Shown here: positions 9,601 to 18,146 of the stretch, in pieces
Numbering within the stretch: the first letter of the stretch is position 1
How the letters are laid out: every line of letters begins with the position of its first letter
Assembly: GCA_016715985.1 (NCBI GenBank)
Contig: JADJXD010000001.1
Coordinates: 1,488,001 to 1,552,000 of the forward strand
DNA length: 64,000 nucleotides
Source of the DNA: Saprospiraceae bacterium
GTDB lineage: Bacteria > Bacteroidota > Bacteroidia > Chitinophagales > Saprospiraceae
Direction of reading: 5' to 3'
The notes under the pieces: generated by a model
Databases searched by the model: none
What the model saw: only the letters and a program-made list of their open reading frames with translations
Told to the model about the DNA's origin: nothing
Position numbers and translations under genes: made by a program

Positions 9601-10427
9601 CCGTCAAATTTTATCAGAAAAGCATCGGTCAAACCGGAAGGTAAAATGGTAATCGGTTCTGACCCGACATCGATAGTCAAAGGTGCTCTGAATTCCCCCG
9701 TAATATATATATGACCTGCAGTATCCGTGATGATTTGAGTCAGATTTTCAATATCTGTACTTCCGGTTTTGTAAGCCCAAATCAGAGCTCCTGATGTATT
9801 ATATTTAGCATAAAAAATATCAGCATTTCCTGCTGAACTGAGAGGAACAAACTGGTCACCTTGGTCTGCATCCAAAATACCTTCAAAATTTCCGGCAACA
9901 ATCAAATCTCCCGTTTTATCCAATGTCAGTGATTTAACAACTGCAGAGACCGAACTTTCCAATCTGAGTGCCCACAAAAGATTGCCATCTGTATCGAGTT
10001 TCAAAACAAATCCTCCCGGACGTGCATCTCCGATCAGAGCAATCTGATCCGCAATTCGTAGTGTGTCCATATAAGTCCCCGCTACATATACATTTCCTGC
10101 TGCGTCACTCACGATATCATATCCGGTATCTACACGGTTACCACCTATTTTTTTAATCCAAACAAGGAGCCCAAGGGCTGTACTTTTTCTGATCAGTATG
10201 TCTCCGCTACCGGACGAAGTAAACGTGATTTCATTACTGACTGCCACGGTTCCCATAAAATTGGTGAGATCATAAATATTACCCACTTCATCCTGTGCCA
10301 AAGCAACTCCTGATTCAGCAGTGAGACCTCCTATTTTATACAACCAGTTGAGCTCTTGTCCTGATATGCTGTGACCGCATAAAACCAGGAGAATCAAAGA
10401 ATAAATGAATTTGTTAAAATAAGTCAT
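6606..10427 (-). CDS. large secreted T9SS protein: beta-propeller repeats plus eleven Cys-rich repeats
   Basis: A 1273-aa protein. A signal peptide (about residues 1-23) precedes beta-propeller (SBBP-like) repeats with GGxxxDxGxxI(A/T)xD motifs to about residue 450. A short Ig-like segment follows, then eleven tandem repeats of about 50 aa, each with a C(E/Q/P)GDS near the start and GCDSI near the end. The last about 70 residues form a type A T9SS sorting domain (YYPNPVTDIL...GLYLIQLV...KIVKI). By analogy it is exported across the outer membrane and retained at or released from the surface, perhaps as an adhesin or stalk; its ligand is unknown. A TATTTTTG at 10453-10460 (minus) may be its -7 element. 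Confidence 0.85.
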   Translation of the reverse strand: MTYFNKFIYSLILLVLCGHSISGQELNWLYKIGGLTAESGVALAQDEVGNIYDLTNFMGTVAVSNEITFTSSGSGDILIRKSTALGLLVWIKKIGGNRVDTGYDIVSDAAGNVYVAGTYMDTLRIADQIALIGDARPGGFVLKLDTDGNLLWALRLESSVSAVVKSLTLDKTGDLIVAGNFEGILDADQGDQFVPLSSAGNADIFYAKYNTSGALIWAYKTGSTDIENLTQIITDTAGHIYITGEFRAPLTIDVGSEPITILPSGLTDAFLIKFDGDGVAEWAKAIGGVGFDSGYGIAVDPQNHILLTGRYANTVNFNGIENNPAAIRTSKGSWDGFVLKLTQEGEFVWVTSIGGTSNDQGRSITTNNNGIIYVSGMFRDTVDFDNHSVNSEVSASAGGDDIFYLILNQDGTYNDHFAIGGVANEQITDVMLKNNKELISTGAYGAIVNFDPFGGNISIFSTGGLDAFLLNFSICVNPYIKELIIEDADICWGDRGIVRIAEGYLNGATQWSWQRNNCDAITFASGDFIDLRLIEDVSYFVKGSGGCITEENCLRADFRVFTDTFNYQAVNLCEGESFQVGENVYTIAGVYVDSLVSVTGCDSVMITEIATFPSYSFNESYSICQGDTVFIGTNIYTTGGTYINAYQTVAGCDSIITSIVNVIPVVIDSQFISICQGDTFTLGEEVYTESGIYIVSTTSNQGCEDFLVTVLNVIPAQYTQTIALCEGDSLVVGSNIYKDAGTYTDNLGSVSGCDSIVTSIISVNPVFTMQQDITLCEGDSIQVGNVFYFSTGNYIDTLQTVSGCDSIIHTDIRVLPVPTTLEIFVDLCKGESWEVGGNIYSVSGVYSDTLQAFNGCDSIIISHVRIQETNFTQNVSICEGESYPVGTSNYTLTGVYINVFQASTGCDSILITNLTVIAPVQRSQNIVICPGDTFQLAENIYLEEGIFNDTLTSLTTGCDSIIITNLKFRQTTFEQEINLCLGESITIAGNTYNTSGVFTDSLISVHGCDSIIISDIRIYNTQNTLNEVICEGDAFVVGNSIYTQSGIYTDNLIAANGCDSIITTILEVIPTLFTEGYFELCPGDSIVLGNTTYFESIEISDTLTSSLGCDSIVHITVNFKEIENAILQIADTLTSLNTVAESYQWLSCSNGLLPIIGADSISFVPDLSGLYALQIFAEGCTNVSGCYVFVRSATDDQALFLQSYYPNPVTDILTIETSEIAGWQLTDATGKTIHSGRLNSGKNQIDFSQLPSGLYLIQLVTAQKRIIHKIVKI

Positions 10428-10924
10428 ACCAATTAATTGAGGAATTCAGATTCAAAAATAATGCATTAATCAAAGTTAATCACTACCAAAATGATGCCGA
10501 TATTTGAATTATTCGGATTTGTCGTGGATTGTACTTAAAAATTCAGTGTTTACACTGTAAATTATGGTAATGATGACAAATTATTAAGATTTTTACAGCT
10601 TTGTGACATACATCTCTTATCAAACACAACAATCATCTCTGATCTAAACCAAATCGATTTATTTAGTTAATAGCCATAATACATATGGTTAAATGTGTCT
10701 TGTGCATTACAAATAATCTGATTAATTTACTAAAAAACCTTTAAAATTTAACACAGCTTTTCTTGCTTATTTAAAATCTATACTTTATATTTGTAAATAT
10801 ATTGTGTAACAGTGCTAAAAAACGCTACCTATTACACTCCTTCCATTTACTATTCTTCATACCTAACTCTATATTTTGTTATTTGTAACAGCGTATAGAC
10901 CATTCATTTTTAAACAAATAGATT
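10428..10924. other. 497-bp intergenic region between divergent T9SS genes
   Basis: An AT-rich gap between two divergently read secreted-protein genes. It holds the likely -7 element of the minus-strand gene (10453-10460) and the plus-strand promoter (10763-10793). It also has a GTGTAA...TTACAC inverted pair near 10804-10839 in the leader of the plus gene. Nothing else stands out. Confidence 0.6.
10763..10793 (+). promoter_or_regulatory. promoter of the leucine-rich T9SS protein
   Basis: TTG (10763-10765), 20 nt, then TATATTTG (10786-10793). It would give an unusually long leader of about 125 nt before the ATG at 10925. Confidence 0.75.
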
Positions 10925-12736
10925 ATGAAAAAGTATTTAAATCACATTTTAGTTATTTTAGTTTTTGGCCTATTCCCGATTACGACAATAATTGCACAAA
11001 CTTGCCCTACGTCAGGATTGTTTTTGACTAATCAACTGCAAGTTGATAGCTTTAAATATAAATATCCTGGGTGTATAGAAATAAACACTTCGATTACAAT
11101 CGCCGGAGCAAATATTACAAATCTAAATGGTATAAGCCACATTAAACGATTTAATTCAGGACTTACATTTCTAGCTGTAACTAATCTGATGAACCTTTCA
11201 GGTATGGACTCTTTAACTTTTATAAAAGATTTAATCATAACTGAGGGTACTGGTTTTAAAGATTTTAAAGGGATGGAGCATGTGAAATATATAGATTGGT
11301 TAACTATCCGACTCACAAACAAGATGGAAAACCTGGATGGTCTTTCAGGTTTAGTAAATCTACCAAATCGATTAACGTGCTCAAACAATGAAAATCTAAA
11401 AATGCTTGAATTGTCTGTAAATTCTGATACCATGGACAGAGTGATTATATTAAATAATCCAAGTTTGATAGAAATTCAATTATTAAAAGAAGTAAAAGTC
11501 ATTAAAAGTGGTACTATAAACATTTCAAATAACAAAAGATTAAAAAATTTGGATTGTCTGAATAATTTAAAATATGTTCATAGTTCGTTAATAATTGAAG
11601 ACATAGACTCTATTGAATATTTACCAAACTTTGATTCATTACAATTTGTAGGTTTGGATTTGACTCTAATTGGGAATTTAAATAAAAGTGTTCTTTGTAA
11701 AACAAAAAATATTCCCCTTTTTCAAAAACTTCAACATATAGGTAGAGATTTATTTATTTCAAGTTTTCCATGGAGTGAGGTAGATGCGTATTCAGCTTTT
11801 AATGAGTTAGAGACTGTCAGAAGTGTACGTATTTTCGATTCTGATTTTAAATATTTATCAGGTTTTAACAAATTAGTAAGTGTTCAAAATGGAATCGATA
11901 TTTCAATTATTTCAAATGTTTCTGACATTAATGGATTTAACAATTTGGTCGAAGTTGGAAGTTTATCTATTGACAGGAATTATGAATTGAGAAATTTTAC
12001 CGGTTTTAAAAATTTGAAGACTGTAAGAGGAAATGTAAATCTATATGCCAGCAATGTATATCTTGAGTCTTACCAAGGTCTTGCTAACCTGGAGTACGTC
12101 GGTGGGAAATTCACCATGAATTCTAACAGAAATCTGAGAAGTCTGGGTTTAAAAAATCTTAGCTATGTAGGGGGCAATTTCTGGATCTCAGATTCAGACA
12201 GAATTACTAATGTAGATGAGTTGGCTACCCTGACCACCGTCAAAGGAGAGATGTATGTGTTTCACAACGATTTACTGGAGGACATATCAGGTCTGGCAAA
12301 TGTGGATTATGCTGATGTTACGGAGATAGATTTCAGAGCACATCCTGAGACCTCATTCTGTGCTATTAAACTCTTTTGTGATTACCTTACAGAAAAACCG
12401 ACAAGTTCATTTAAAATCGGTCAGGGAAACGGCGCAGGATGCACCACCCGTGAAGAAGTTCTGGAGCAGTGCCGTCTCGTGAGTACCACAGACCTCACCG
12501 ATGACAAGGATATCGTCATCTACCCCAATCCGGCAGCCGCAGAGTTTTATATCAAAGTACCGGAAGGAACAGCTGTGCTGGATGTACGGGTTTATAACTT
12601 ATCGGGTCAGTTGATACATTATGATCGGGTACATGATGGTCGGGTAGATATCACCCGACTGAGCCCCGGTGTGTATATGGCTAGAATGTTGACGGGGGCA
12701 GGCAAGATGGTACAGAGGAAGTTGGTGGTTTTGTGA
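10925..12736 (+). CDS. secreted leucine-rich-repeat protein with T9SS sorting domain
   Basis: A 603-aa protein. A signal peptide ending near IIAQ (about residue 25) is followed by about 18 irregular repeats of the receptor-L-domain/LRR kind (xLNGLxxLxxVxGxLxIxxN) up to residue 500. A type A T9SS domain then starts at DIVIYPNPAAAEFYI. This is a surface or secreted binding protein; its ligand is unknown. Base composition changes inside the gene: the first two thirds are very AT-rich, while the last 600 bp (from about 12,060) are clearly GC-richer. This suggests a C-terminal module shared or exchanged between paralogues. Confidence 0.85.
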   Translation: MKKYLNHILVILVFGLFPITTIIAQTCPTSGLFLTNQLQVDSFKYKYPGCIEINTSITIAGANITNLNGISHIKRFNSGLTFLAVTNLMNLSGMDSLTFIKDLIITEGTGFKDFKGMEHVKYIDWLTIRLTNKMENLDGLSGLVNLPNRLTCSNNENLKMLELSVNSDTMDRVIILNNPSLIEIQLLKEVKVIKSGTINISNNKRLKNLDCLNNLKYVHSSLIIEDIDSIEYLPNFDSLQFVGLDLTLIGNLNKSVLCKTKNIPLFQKLQHIGRDLFISSFPWSEVDAYSAFNELETVRSVRIFDSDFKYLSGFNKLVSVQNGIDISIISNVSDINGFNNLVEVGSLSIDRNYELRNFTGFKNLKTVRGNVNLYASNVYLESYQGLANLEYVGGKFTMNSNRNLRSLGLKNLSYVGGNFWISDSDRITNVDELATLTTVKGEMYVFHNDLLEDISGLANVDYADVTEIDFRAHPETSFCAIKLFCDYLTEKPTSSFKIGQGNGAGCTTREEVLEQCRLVSTTDLTDDKDIVIYPNPAAAEFYIKVPEGTAVLDVRVYNLSGQLIHYDRVHDGRVDITRLSPGVYMARMLTGAGKMVQRKLVVL

Positions 12737-12790
12737 GTGTGGGAGTTTAATTGTTTAGTTGTTGATTGTCAATAATCAGAAATAAATAAA

Positions 12791-12825
12791 AAGAGCCTTC
12801 CGGTAATATACTGAAAGGCTCTTTT
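12791..12825. terminator. bidirectional terminator between LRR gene and pnp
   Basis: AAAGAGCCTT (12791-12800) and AAGGCTCTTT (12816-12825) form a perfect 10-bp stem with A/T runs on both sides. It serves both converging genes. Confidence 0.85.
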
Positions 12826-12855
12826 ATATTCCTGTAATTCAGGTGAATTTTTATC

Positions 12856-14979
12856 TTACTTATCCATCAATGCTTTTCTGGAAAGACGCAGTTTACCGGT
12901 TTTAGGATCTGTTCCGATAATTTTCACTTTCACCTTATCACCCACTTTAAATACAGTACTGACATCATCTATCCTTGTATGTGAAACTTCTGAAACGTGC
13001 AACAGGCCACTCTGTCCGCTGAATTTCACAAAAGCACCATAAGGCATGATTGACTCTACTTCTGCTTCAAACACATCACCCACCTGCGGTACAAAAGTGA
13101 TCTTACCGATAGCTTCTCTGGCCTGATTAAGTCCGTCAGCATTTGTACTGGCGATGGTCACTACTCCTTTATCACCAACTTCTTCGATGTTGATGATAGT
13201 ACCTGTACGTGCCTGTAGTTCCTGGATGATTTTACCACCCGGTCCTATCACAGCACCTATAAAGCTTTTATCAATGATGATCTCTACCATACGTGGTGCA
13301 TGAGGTTTCAGGTCTGCATTTGGTTCAGAGATTACTTTATTCATCTCACCCAGAATGTGCAATCTACCGGCTTTCGCCTGCATCAATGCTTTTTCCAGAG
13401 TTTCATAAGGCAATCCATCCACTTTGATGTCCATCTGACATCCACAGATACCTTTGTCAGTACCCGTCACTTTAAAGTCCATATCGCCAAGCGCATCTTC
13501 ATCACCCAATATGTCTGAAAGAATAGCAGCTTTGCCTCCTTCAGCAATCATACCCATTGCGATACCGGCTATCTGAGCACGGATTTTTACGCCTGCATCC
13601 ATCAGTGACAATGATCCGGCACAAACAGTCGCCATAGACGAACTTCCATTGGACTCCAGAATATCGGATACAATTCTAATTGTATAAGGTAGATCTGCAG
13701 GCATTACTTTTTTGATGGATCGTCCAGCAAGATTTGCGTGACCCACTTCTCTTCTTCCCGGGCCTCGATTCGGTTTTACTTCACCTACTGAAAGTCCCGG
13801 AAAATTATAATGCAGAATAAATTTTTCATTATAGTGCTCCAATGCATTGTCGATAAGCATCTGATCCAACTTCGTGCCCAATGTCATAGAAGTAAGAGCC
13901 TGTGTCTCTCCTCTGTTGAAGATAGCACTTCCGTGGGCAGCGGGCAGATAATCTACTTCGCACCAGATAGGCCTCACCTCATCGAGCTGACGACCATCGA
14001 GTCTGATACTCGAATCCAAAACCATTGTACGGATGACATTCTTTTTCAGTTTGTCAAAATATTCTGCAATAGTTTTTTCTTTCTCCTTGTAATAATCTTC
14101 ACCTTTTTGTTCCAGGATGGTTGATTTGACCAAAGTCGAAATTTCTTTAAACTGGTTTTTTCGGGTGTTTTTGTCCAATCCGGATTGTGACACCTTTAGT
14201 ATCTGATCTGCCGCAAGTGATTTTATAAGAATTTTTAATTCTTCGTCCACTTCCGGAGCAGGGCTTTCTCTTTTAATAAGTGCTTTGTCTCCCACTAAAC
14301 GAGCCAACTCCAACTGTGCTTCACATTGAACCTTGATAGCATCATGTGCTATTTTGATGGCTTCAATCAACTCGTGTTCCTGACATTCATTAGCTTCACC
14401 TTCTACCATCATCACATCTTTGATGGTTGCTGCAACGATGATATCAATATCTGCTTTTGCCAATTGATCTCTTTCAGGATTGACAACATATTGACCATTG
14501 ATTTTACAAACCCTTACTTCAGATATAGGACCGTCAAATGGAATGTCCGATACAGATAAGGCTGCAGAAGCTGCTAATGCCGCATAACTATCAGGCATAT
14601 TTTTCATATCCCCTGAGATAAGATTAATGATTATCTGCGTTTCATTCAGAAAATGATCCGGAAAAAGTGGTCTGACCGCTCTGTCCACTAACCTTGAAAT
14701 CAGAATTTCATAATCGGATAGTCTTGTCTCTCTCCTGAAAAAATTTCCAGGAATTTTACCTAATGCCGCAAATCTCTCCTGATAATCCACGGATAGTGGG
14801 AAAAAAGATTGGTCCGGCTTGGCTTCTGCACTGGCTACTACCGTAGCGAGCAACATAGTGTTTTCTACTTTAACAACTACCGACCCGTGTGCCTGGGTGG
14901 CCAGTTTGCCTGTTTCAATAGTTACTTGTTTTCCATCAGGTAATCTGAAGGAGGTGGATGTAGGAATGATATTTCCCAT
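12856..14979 (-). CDS. pnp: polyribonucleotide nucleotidyltransferase (PNPase)
   Basis: A 707-aa 3'-5' phosphorolytic exoribonuclease, homotrimeric and central to mRNA decay. It has two RNase PH domains (GNFFRRETRLSDYEILISRLVDRAVRPLFP in the first; GPGRREVGHANLAGRS and LESNGSSSMATVCAGSLSLMDAG in the second), a KH domain (IIDKSFIGAVIGPGGKIIQELQ) and a C-terminal S1 domain (GAFVKFSGQSGLLHVSEVS). Length is typical. It lies downstream of rpsO in the conserved rpsO-pnp order, separated by a terminator. Confidence 0.97.
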   Translation of the reverse strand: MGNIIPTSTSFRLPDGKQVTIETGKLATQAHGSVVVKVENTMLLATVVASAEAKPDQSFFPLSVDYQERFAALGKIPGNFFRRETRLSDYEILISRLVDRAVRPLFPDHFLNETQIIINLISGDMKNMPDSYAALAASAALSVSDIPFDGPISEVRVCKINGQYVVNPERDQLAKADIDIIVAATIKDVMMVEGEANECQEHELIEAIKIAHDAIKVQCEAQLELARLVGDKALIKRESPAPEVDEELKILIKSLAADQILKVSQSGLDKNTRKNQFKEISTLVKSTILEQKGEDYYKEKEKTIAEYFDKLKKNVIRTMVLDSSIRLDGRQLDEVRPIWCEVDYLPAAHGSAIFNRGETQALTSMTLGTKLDQMLIDNALEHYNEKFILHYNFPGLSVGEVKPNRGPGRREVGHANLAGRSIKKVMPADLPYTIRIVSDILESNGSSSMATVCAGSLSLMDAGVKIRAQIAGIAMGMIAEGGKAAILSDILGDEDALGDMDFKVTGTDKGICGCQMDIKVDGLPYETLEKALMQAKAGRLHILGEMNKVISEPNADLKPHAPRMVEIIIDKSFIGAVIGPGGKIIQELQARTGTIINIEEVGDKGVVTIASTNADGLNQAREAIGKITFVPQVGDVFEAEVESIMPYGAFVKFSGQSGLLHVSEVSHTRIDDVSTVFKVGDKVKVKIIGTDPKTGKLRLSRKALMDK

Positions 14980-15122
14980 AATAAACTTGATAAATGGTTA
15001 ATTAAAAAACTATAAATATGACAGCTCAAAAAATAGATACACATCAGGGGAGGCGGGAATGTGTACCGGTCAGTAAAACTGATTTTTCTGATTTGTCTGT
15101 CGATCTCTGTCAAAAATAAAAA

Positions 15123-15150
15123 AGGAGTGAAAGTCTGTACCTCCACTCCT
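15123..15150 (-). terminator. rpsO terminator
   Basis: AGGAGTG (15123-15129) pairs with CACTCCT (15144-15150), followed on the minus strand by a T-rich run. It lies just after the rpsO stop, so pnp is probably read mainly by read-through or from its own promoter. Confidence 0.75.
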
Positions 15151-15161
15151 CTATAAATGTT

Positions 15162-15437
15162 TTATTTTCTGATGCCCAGTTTTTCGATCAATGCTCTGTA
15201 CTTCTGAATATCTCTATCCATCAGATACTTCAGCAATCTCTTTCTCTGACCTACCAATGATAGCAGAGATCTCTTGCAAGAGAAATCCTTTTTATTGGAC
15301 TGAAGGTGCTCGGAAAGTGACTTGATTCTGAAAGTGAAAAGTGCAATCTGCGCTTCTACTGAACCGGTGTTGGTAGCTGAACCACCATACTCGGCGAAAA
15401 TTTCATCCTTTTTTTCTTTTGTTAAATACAATGACAT
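15162..15437 (-). CDS. rpsO: 30S ribosomal protein S15
   Basis: A 91-aa S15 that binds the central domain of 16S rRNA early in 30S assembly. The typical core is present: NTGSVEAQIALFTFRI, LSEHLQSNKKDFSCKRSL, and the C-terminal RKRLLKYL. Length and gene order (rpsO then pnp) match the family. Confidence 0.97.
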   Translation of the reverse strand: MSLYLTKEKKDEIFAEYGGSATNTGSVEAQIALFTFRIKSLSEHLQSNKKDFSCKRSLLSLVGQRKRLLKYLMDRDIQKYRALIEKLGIRK

Positions 15438-15600
15438 TTGTTAAATTTTAATGGTTACCGATATGCAAATCACATGAATCTACATTTAGCGCCGCAAAGA
15501 TAAGCTATTGATTGCTAATTTAAAAATAAATTTTGTGTGAATATTTTTTAATTCTGAATTGAAGGGTTAAGGGGTAAGGGTTAAAGGTAAAGGGGCATAT

Positions 15601-15757
15601 CAACCATCTCAACCCCCTCAACCTTCTCAACCTTATCAACCTTATCAACCCCATCAACCCTATCAACCCCATCAACCATCTCAACCCCATCAACCATCTC
15701 AACCCTCTTAACCTTTCCTCAACCTTCTCAACCTTTCCTCAACCTTCTCAACCCATC
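15601..15757. repeat. 9-bp minisatellite (CAACCnnnT), about 17 units
   Basis: About 17 head-to-tail units of CAACC followed by four variable pyrimidine-rich bases ending in T (for example CAACCATCT, CAACCTTAT, CAACCCCAT). Most are 9 bp and two are 11 bp. It runs to within five bases of the stop codon of the TPR gene at 15762. The minus-strand ORF (15520-15702) made of RWLMGL-like triplets is the translation of the repeat, not a gene. Confidence 0.9.
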
Positions 15758-15761
15758 CAAA

Positions 15762-16085
15762 TCACATTTCCATTTCCAGATTTAGTTTTGCGGAATTCAG
15801 TTCCGAGAGAGCATGAAAGTCGTGAAGTCTTTTAGCAACTAATATACCCTCTTCAAAAGTACTTAGGGCATTTTCAGTGTCATCCAGCTTTAAATACAGA
15901 TGTCCTAAATGGTAATACATACCCACATAATCGGGGTCATGGGCACTCAAATGCAAAAATTCTTTTAAAGCAAGTTCCAAGCTGCCGGACTGTTCGTATT
16001 CCTTTGCAAGTGCGTATCTGATGAATGAATCTTCAGGATTTTCAATCAACATATTTTGTAGTTTTTCCAGTCTTGATTGCAACAT
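15762..16085 (-). CDS. small TPR protein
   Basis: A 107-aa soluble protein with two clear TPR helix pairs (ALAKEYEQSGSLELALKEF, about residues 24-42; YYHLGHLYLKLDDTENALSTFEEG, about 56-80). No signal peptide or catalytic motif is seen, so it is presumably a cytosolic protein-protein adaptor. Partners are unknown. It is read divergently from etfB. Confidence 0.8.
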   Translation of the reverse strand: MLQSRLEKLQNMLIENPEDSFIRYALAKEYEQSGSLELALKEFLHLSAHDPDYVGMYYHLGHLYLKLDDTENALSTFEEGILVAKRLHDFHALSELNSAKLNLEMEM

Positions 16086-16281
16086 TTTGATATTTTTTTA
16101 ACTCAGAGTTTAATTTTTGTAATCAGAATGATTATTTTTGTGCAAATATAACATTCTATTAAATCGGATTGTTATAAATGCAATTTGTCAGCAAAACAAC
16201 AATAAATTTATTGGCTGAATAATTTTTCAAGTACAGAACAAGTTTAAAATCATTAGTCCATTAAAATATTAAATCATAAAA

Positions 16282-17022
16282 ATGAATCTTTTAGTTTGCA
16301 TCAGTAAAACACCCGATACTACTTCCAAAATTTCATTTAAAAACGACAACACTGAATACAATTCCGACGGCGTCAATTTTATCATGAATCCTTATGATGA
16401 ATGGTATGCTTTGGTTCGGGCTCTCGAGTTGACAGAGTCATCCGGAGGAAATGTAACGGTTATTAATGTGGGTCCTTCATCCAATGACATTATCATTCGA
16501 AAGGCTTTGGCTATCGGAGCAAATGATGCGGTAAGGATTGATGGAGAATCACCCGATGCCTTTTTTACTGCGTCACAAATTGTAGCTTTTGCAAAAGACA
16601 AAAATTATGATATTATCCTGACGGGTAAAGAAACTATCGATTACAATGGATCAGGAGTAGGAGCCATGATAGCTGAATTACTTGAACTGCCTTATATTTC
16701 TTATGCCACACATCTGGAAGTAAATGGAACTATCAGTACCGTGACCAGAGATATCGAAGGGGGTGAAGAAGTTTGCGAAGTTTCAGGTCCGTTTGTACTT
16801 TCAGCAGCCAAAGGACTGGCTGAACAACGTATCCCCAATATGAAGGGAATTATGATGGCAAAAAGCAAACCATTAGTCGTCATTCCACCCATAACAGTAA
16901 CATCAAAAGTCAGCACTGTAAAGTTTGTTCTTCCTGCAGCGAAAGGTGGCGTAAAACTGATCGATCCTGATAATATGGATGAACTGGTACGATTACTACA
17001 CGAAGAAGCAAAAGTTATCTGA
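16282..17022 (+). CDS. etfB: electron transfer flavoprotein, beta subunit
   Basis: A 246-aa EtfB that with EtfA forms the FAD/AMP heterodimer passing electrons from acyl-CoA dehydrogenases to the quinone pool. It begins LVCISKTPDTTSKI and has the ETF beta core (NPYDEWYALVRALEL, ALAIGANDAVRI, ILTGKETIDYNGSGVGAMIAELL). etfA follows 23 bp downstream, so this is an operon. Confidence 0.95.
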   Translation: MNLLVCISKTPDTTSKISFKNDNTEYNSDGVNFIMNPYDEWYALVRALELTESSGGNVTVINVGPSSNDIIIRKALAIGANDAVRIDGESPDAFFTASQIVAFAKDKNYDIILTGKETIDYNGSGVGAMIAELLELPYISYATHLEVNGTISTVTRDIEGGEEVCEVSGPFVLSAAKGLAEQRIPNMKGIMMAKSKPLVVIPPITVTSKVSTVKFVLPAAKGGVKLIDPDNMDELVRLLHEEAKVI

Positions 17023-17045
17023 TTAAAAATTAAAAAAGAAACACA

Positions 17046-18008
17046 ATGTCAGTATTAGTATATATAGAAACACCGAAAGGAAATATTAAAAAGCAGGGTC
17101 AGGAACTTGCATTTTACGGCGCTCAACATGCATCCAATGCAGGAGTAGATTGCGTAGCACTTGTAATCGGACAGGTAAATGATCCGGGCAGTTTGGGTTT
17201 GTTTGGCATAAAACGTGTTATTCAGGTGAATGAAAATGAAACTTTGGATTTTGATTCACAGGTTTATACAGATATTATTGCCAAAATTGCAGCGCAGGAA
17301 GGAGCAACTACCATAGCTATTTCACATAGTTCAAACGGAAAAGCATTATTGGGCAGATTGTCCGTAAAGCTGGAAGCGGGTTCGGTGTCCGGTGTGACTT
17401 CGCTTCCCGACTTATCAAACGGATTTGTAGTGACTAAATCAGTTTTTTCCGGAAAGGCAGTTGCACATTATAACATTGAAACGCCCGTCCGGGTAATCAG
17501 TCTGATGGGAAATTCTATACAGTTACAATCCACAGGGTCTCCTGTCAGTGTTGAAAAAATATCTGTGGATCATGCAGGCTCAAAAGTAAAAGTCATCGGA
17601 CGAAAAACTTCTGAAGGGATAGTACCGTTACCGGAAGCAGAACTGGTAGTATCAGCAGGACGAGGAATGAAAGGACCTGAAAACTGGGGAATCGTTGAGG
17701 AACTTTCTGATGCTTTAGGTGCAACTACAGCATGTTCGCGTCCAGTAGCAGATTCCGATTGGAGACCTCACCATGAACATGTTGGACAGACAGGAGTGGC
17801 CATCAGACCCAATCTTTATATTGCAATCGGAATATCAGGAGCTATACAACATCTGGCTGGAGTCAATAACTCCAAAACGATCGTTGTTATCAATAAGGAT
17901 GCAGAAGCACCATTTTTTAAGGCAGCAGATTATGGCGTAGTTGGTGATTTATTTGATGTAGTTCCAAAATTGACGGCCGCTATACAGAAGTTTAAACAAC
18001 ATTCCTGA
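17046..18008 (+). CDS. etfA: electron transfer flavoprotein, alpha subunit
   Basis: A 320-aa EtfA. The N-terminal domain is ETF-like. The C-terminal FAD-binding domain shows VVSAGRGMKGPENWGIVEEL, SRPVADSDW, GQTGVAIRPNLYIAIGISGAIQHLAG and INKDAEAPFFKAADYGVVGD. Partner and pathway are as for etfB, its operon mate. Only a small ATTCCTG/AGGAAT hairpin with no T run is at the 3' end. Confidence 0.96.
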   Translation: MSVLVYIETPKGNIKKQGQELAFYGAQHASNAGVDCVALVIGQVNDPGSLGLFGIKRVIQVNENETLDFDSQVYTDIIAKIAAQEGATTIAISHSSNGKALLGRLSVKLEAGSVSGVTSLPDLSNGFVVTKSVFSGKAVAHYNIETPVRVISLMGNSIQLQSTGSPVSVEKISVDHAGSKVKVIGRKTSEGIVPLPEAELVVSAGRGMKGPENWGIVEELSDALGATTACSRPVADSDWRPHHEHVGQTGVAIRPNLYIAIGISGAIQHLAGVNNSKTIVVINKDAEAPFFKAADYGVVGDLFDVVPKLTAAIQKFKQHS

Positions 18009-18024
18009 CCAGGAATCATGCAGG

Positions 18025-18089
18025 TTATCAAAGGCCTGAATTTGCTGTATCAGGGTCAGTTTTTAATTGCGTTTGGTGACCTTTGATAA
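18025..18089. repeat. 10-bp inverted repeat before the bifunctional nuclease gene
   Basis: TTATCAAAGG (18025-18034) and CCTTTGATAA (18080-18089) are perfect complements 45 nt apart, in the leader/promoter region of the next gene. It may be an operator or a long-range mRNA stem; the function is not known. Confidence 0.5.
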
Positions 18090-18119
18090 ATTGTCAAAGG
18101 ATATGTGAAAATATATTCT

Positions 18120-18127
18120 TATTTTTG
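18120..18127 (+). promoter_or_regulatory. -7 element that fixes the start of the next gene
   Basis: TATTTTTG (TAnnTTTG) lies downstream of the GTG at 18105, so transcription should begin after that GTG. This supports the ATG at 18147 as the true start. I see no TTG at the ideal distance. Confidence 0.5.
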
Positions 18128-18146
18128 CAACGTAAAATTCAGATGG

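Noticed and set aside
15520..15702. 60-aa minus ORF with RWLMGL-type triplets
   Set aside because: It is the translation of the 9-bp minisatellite.
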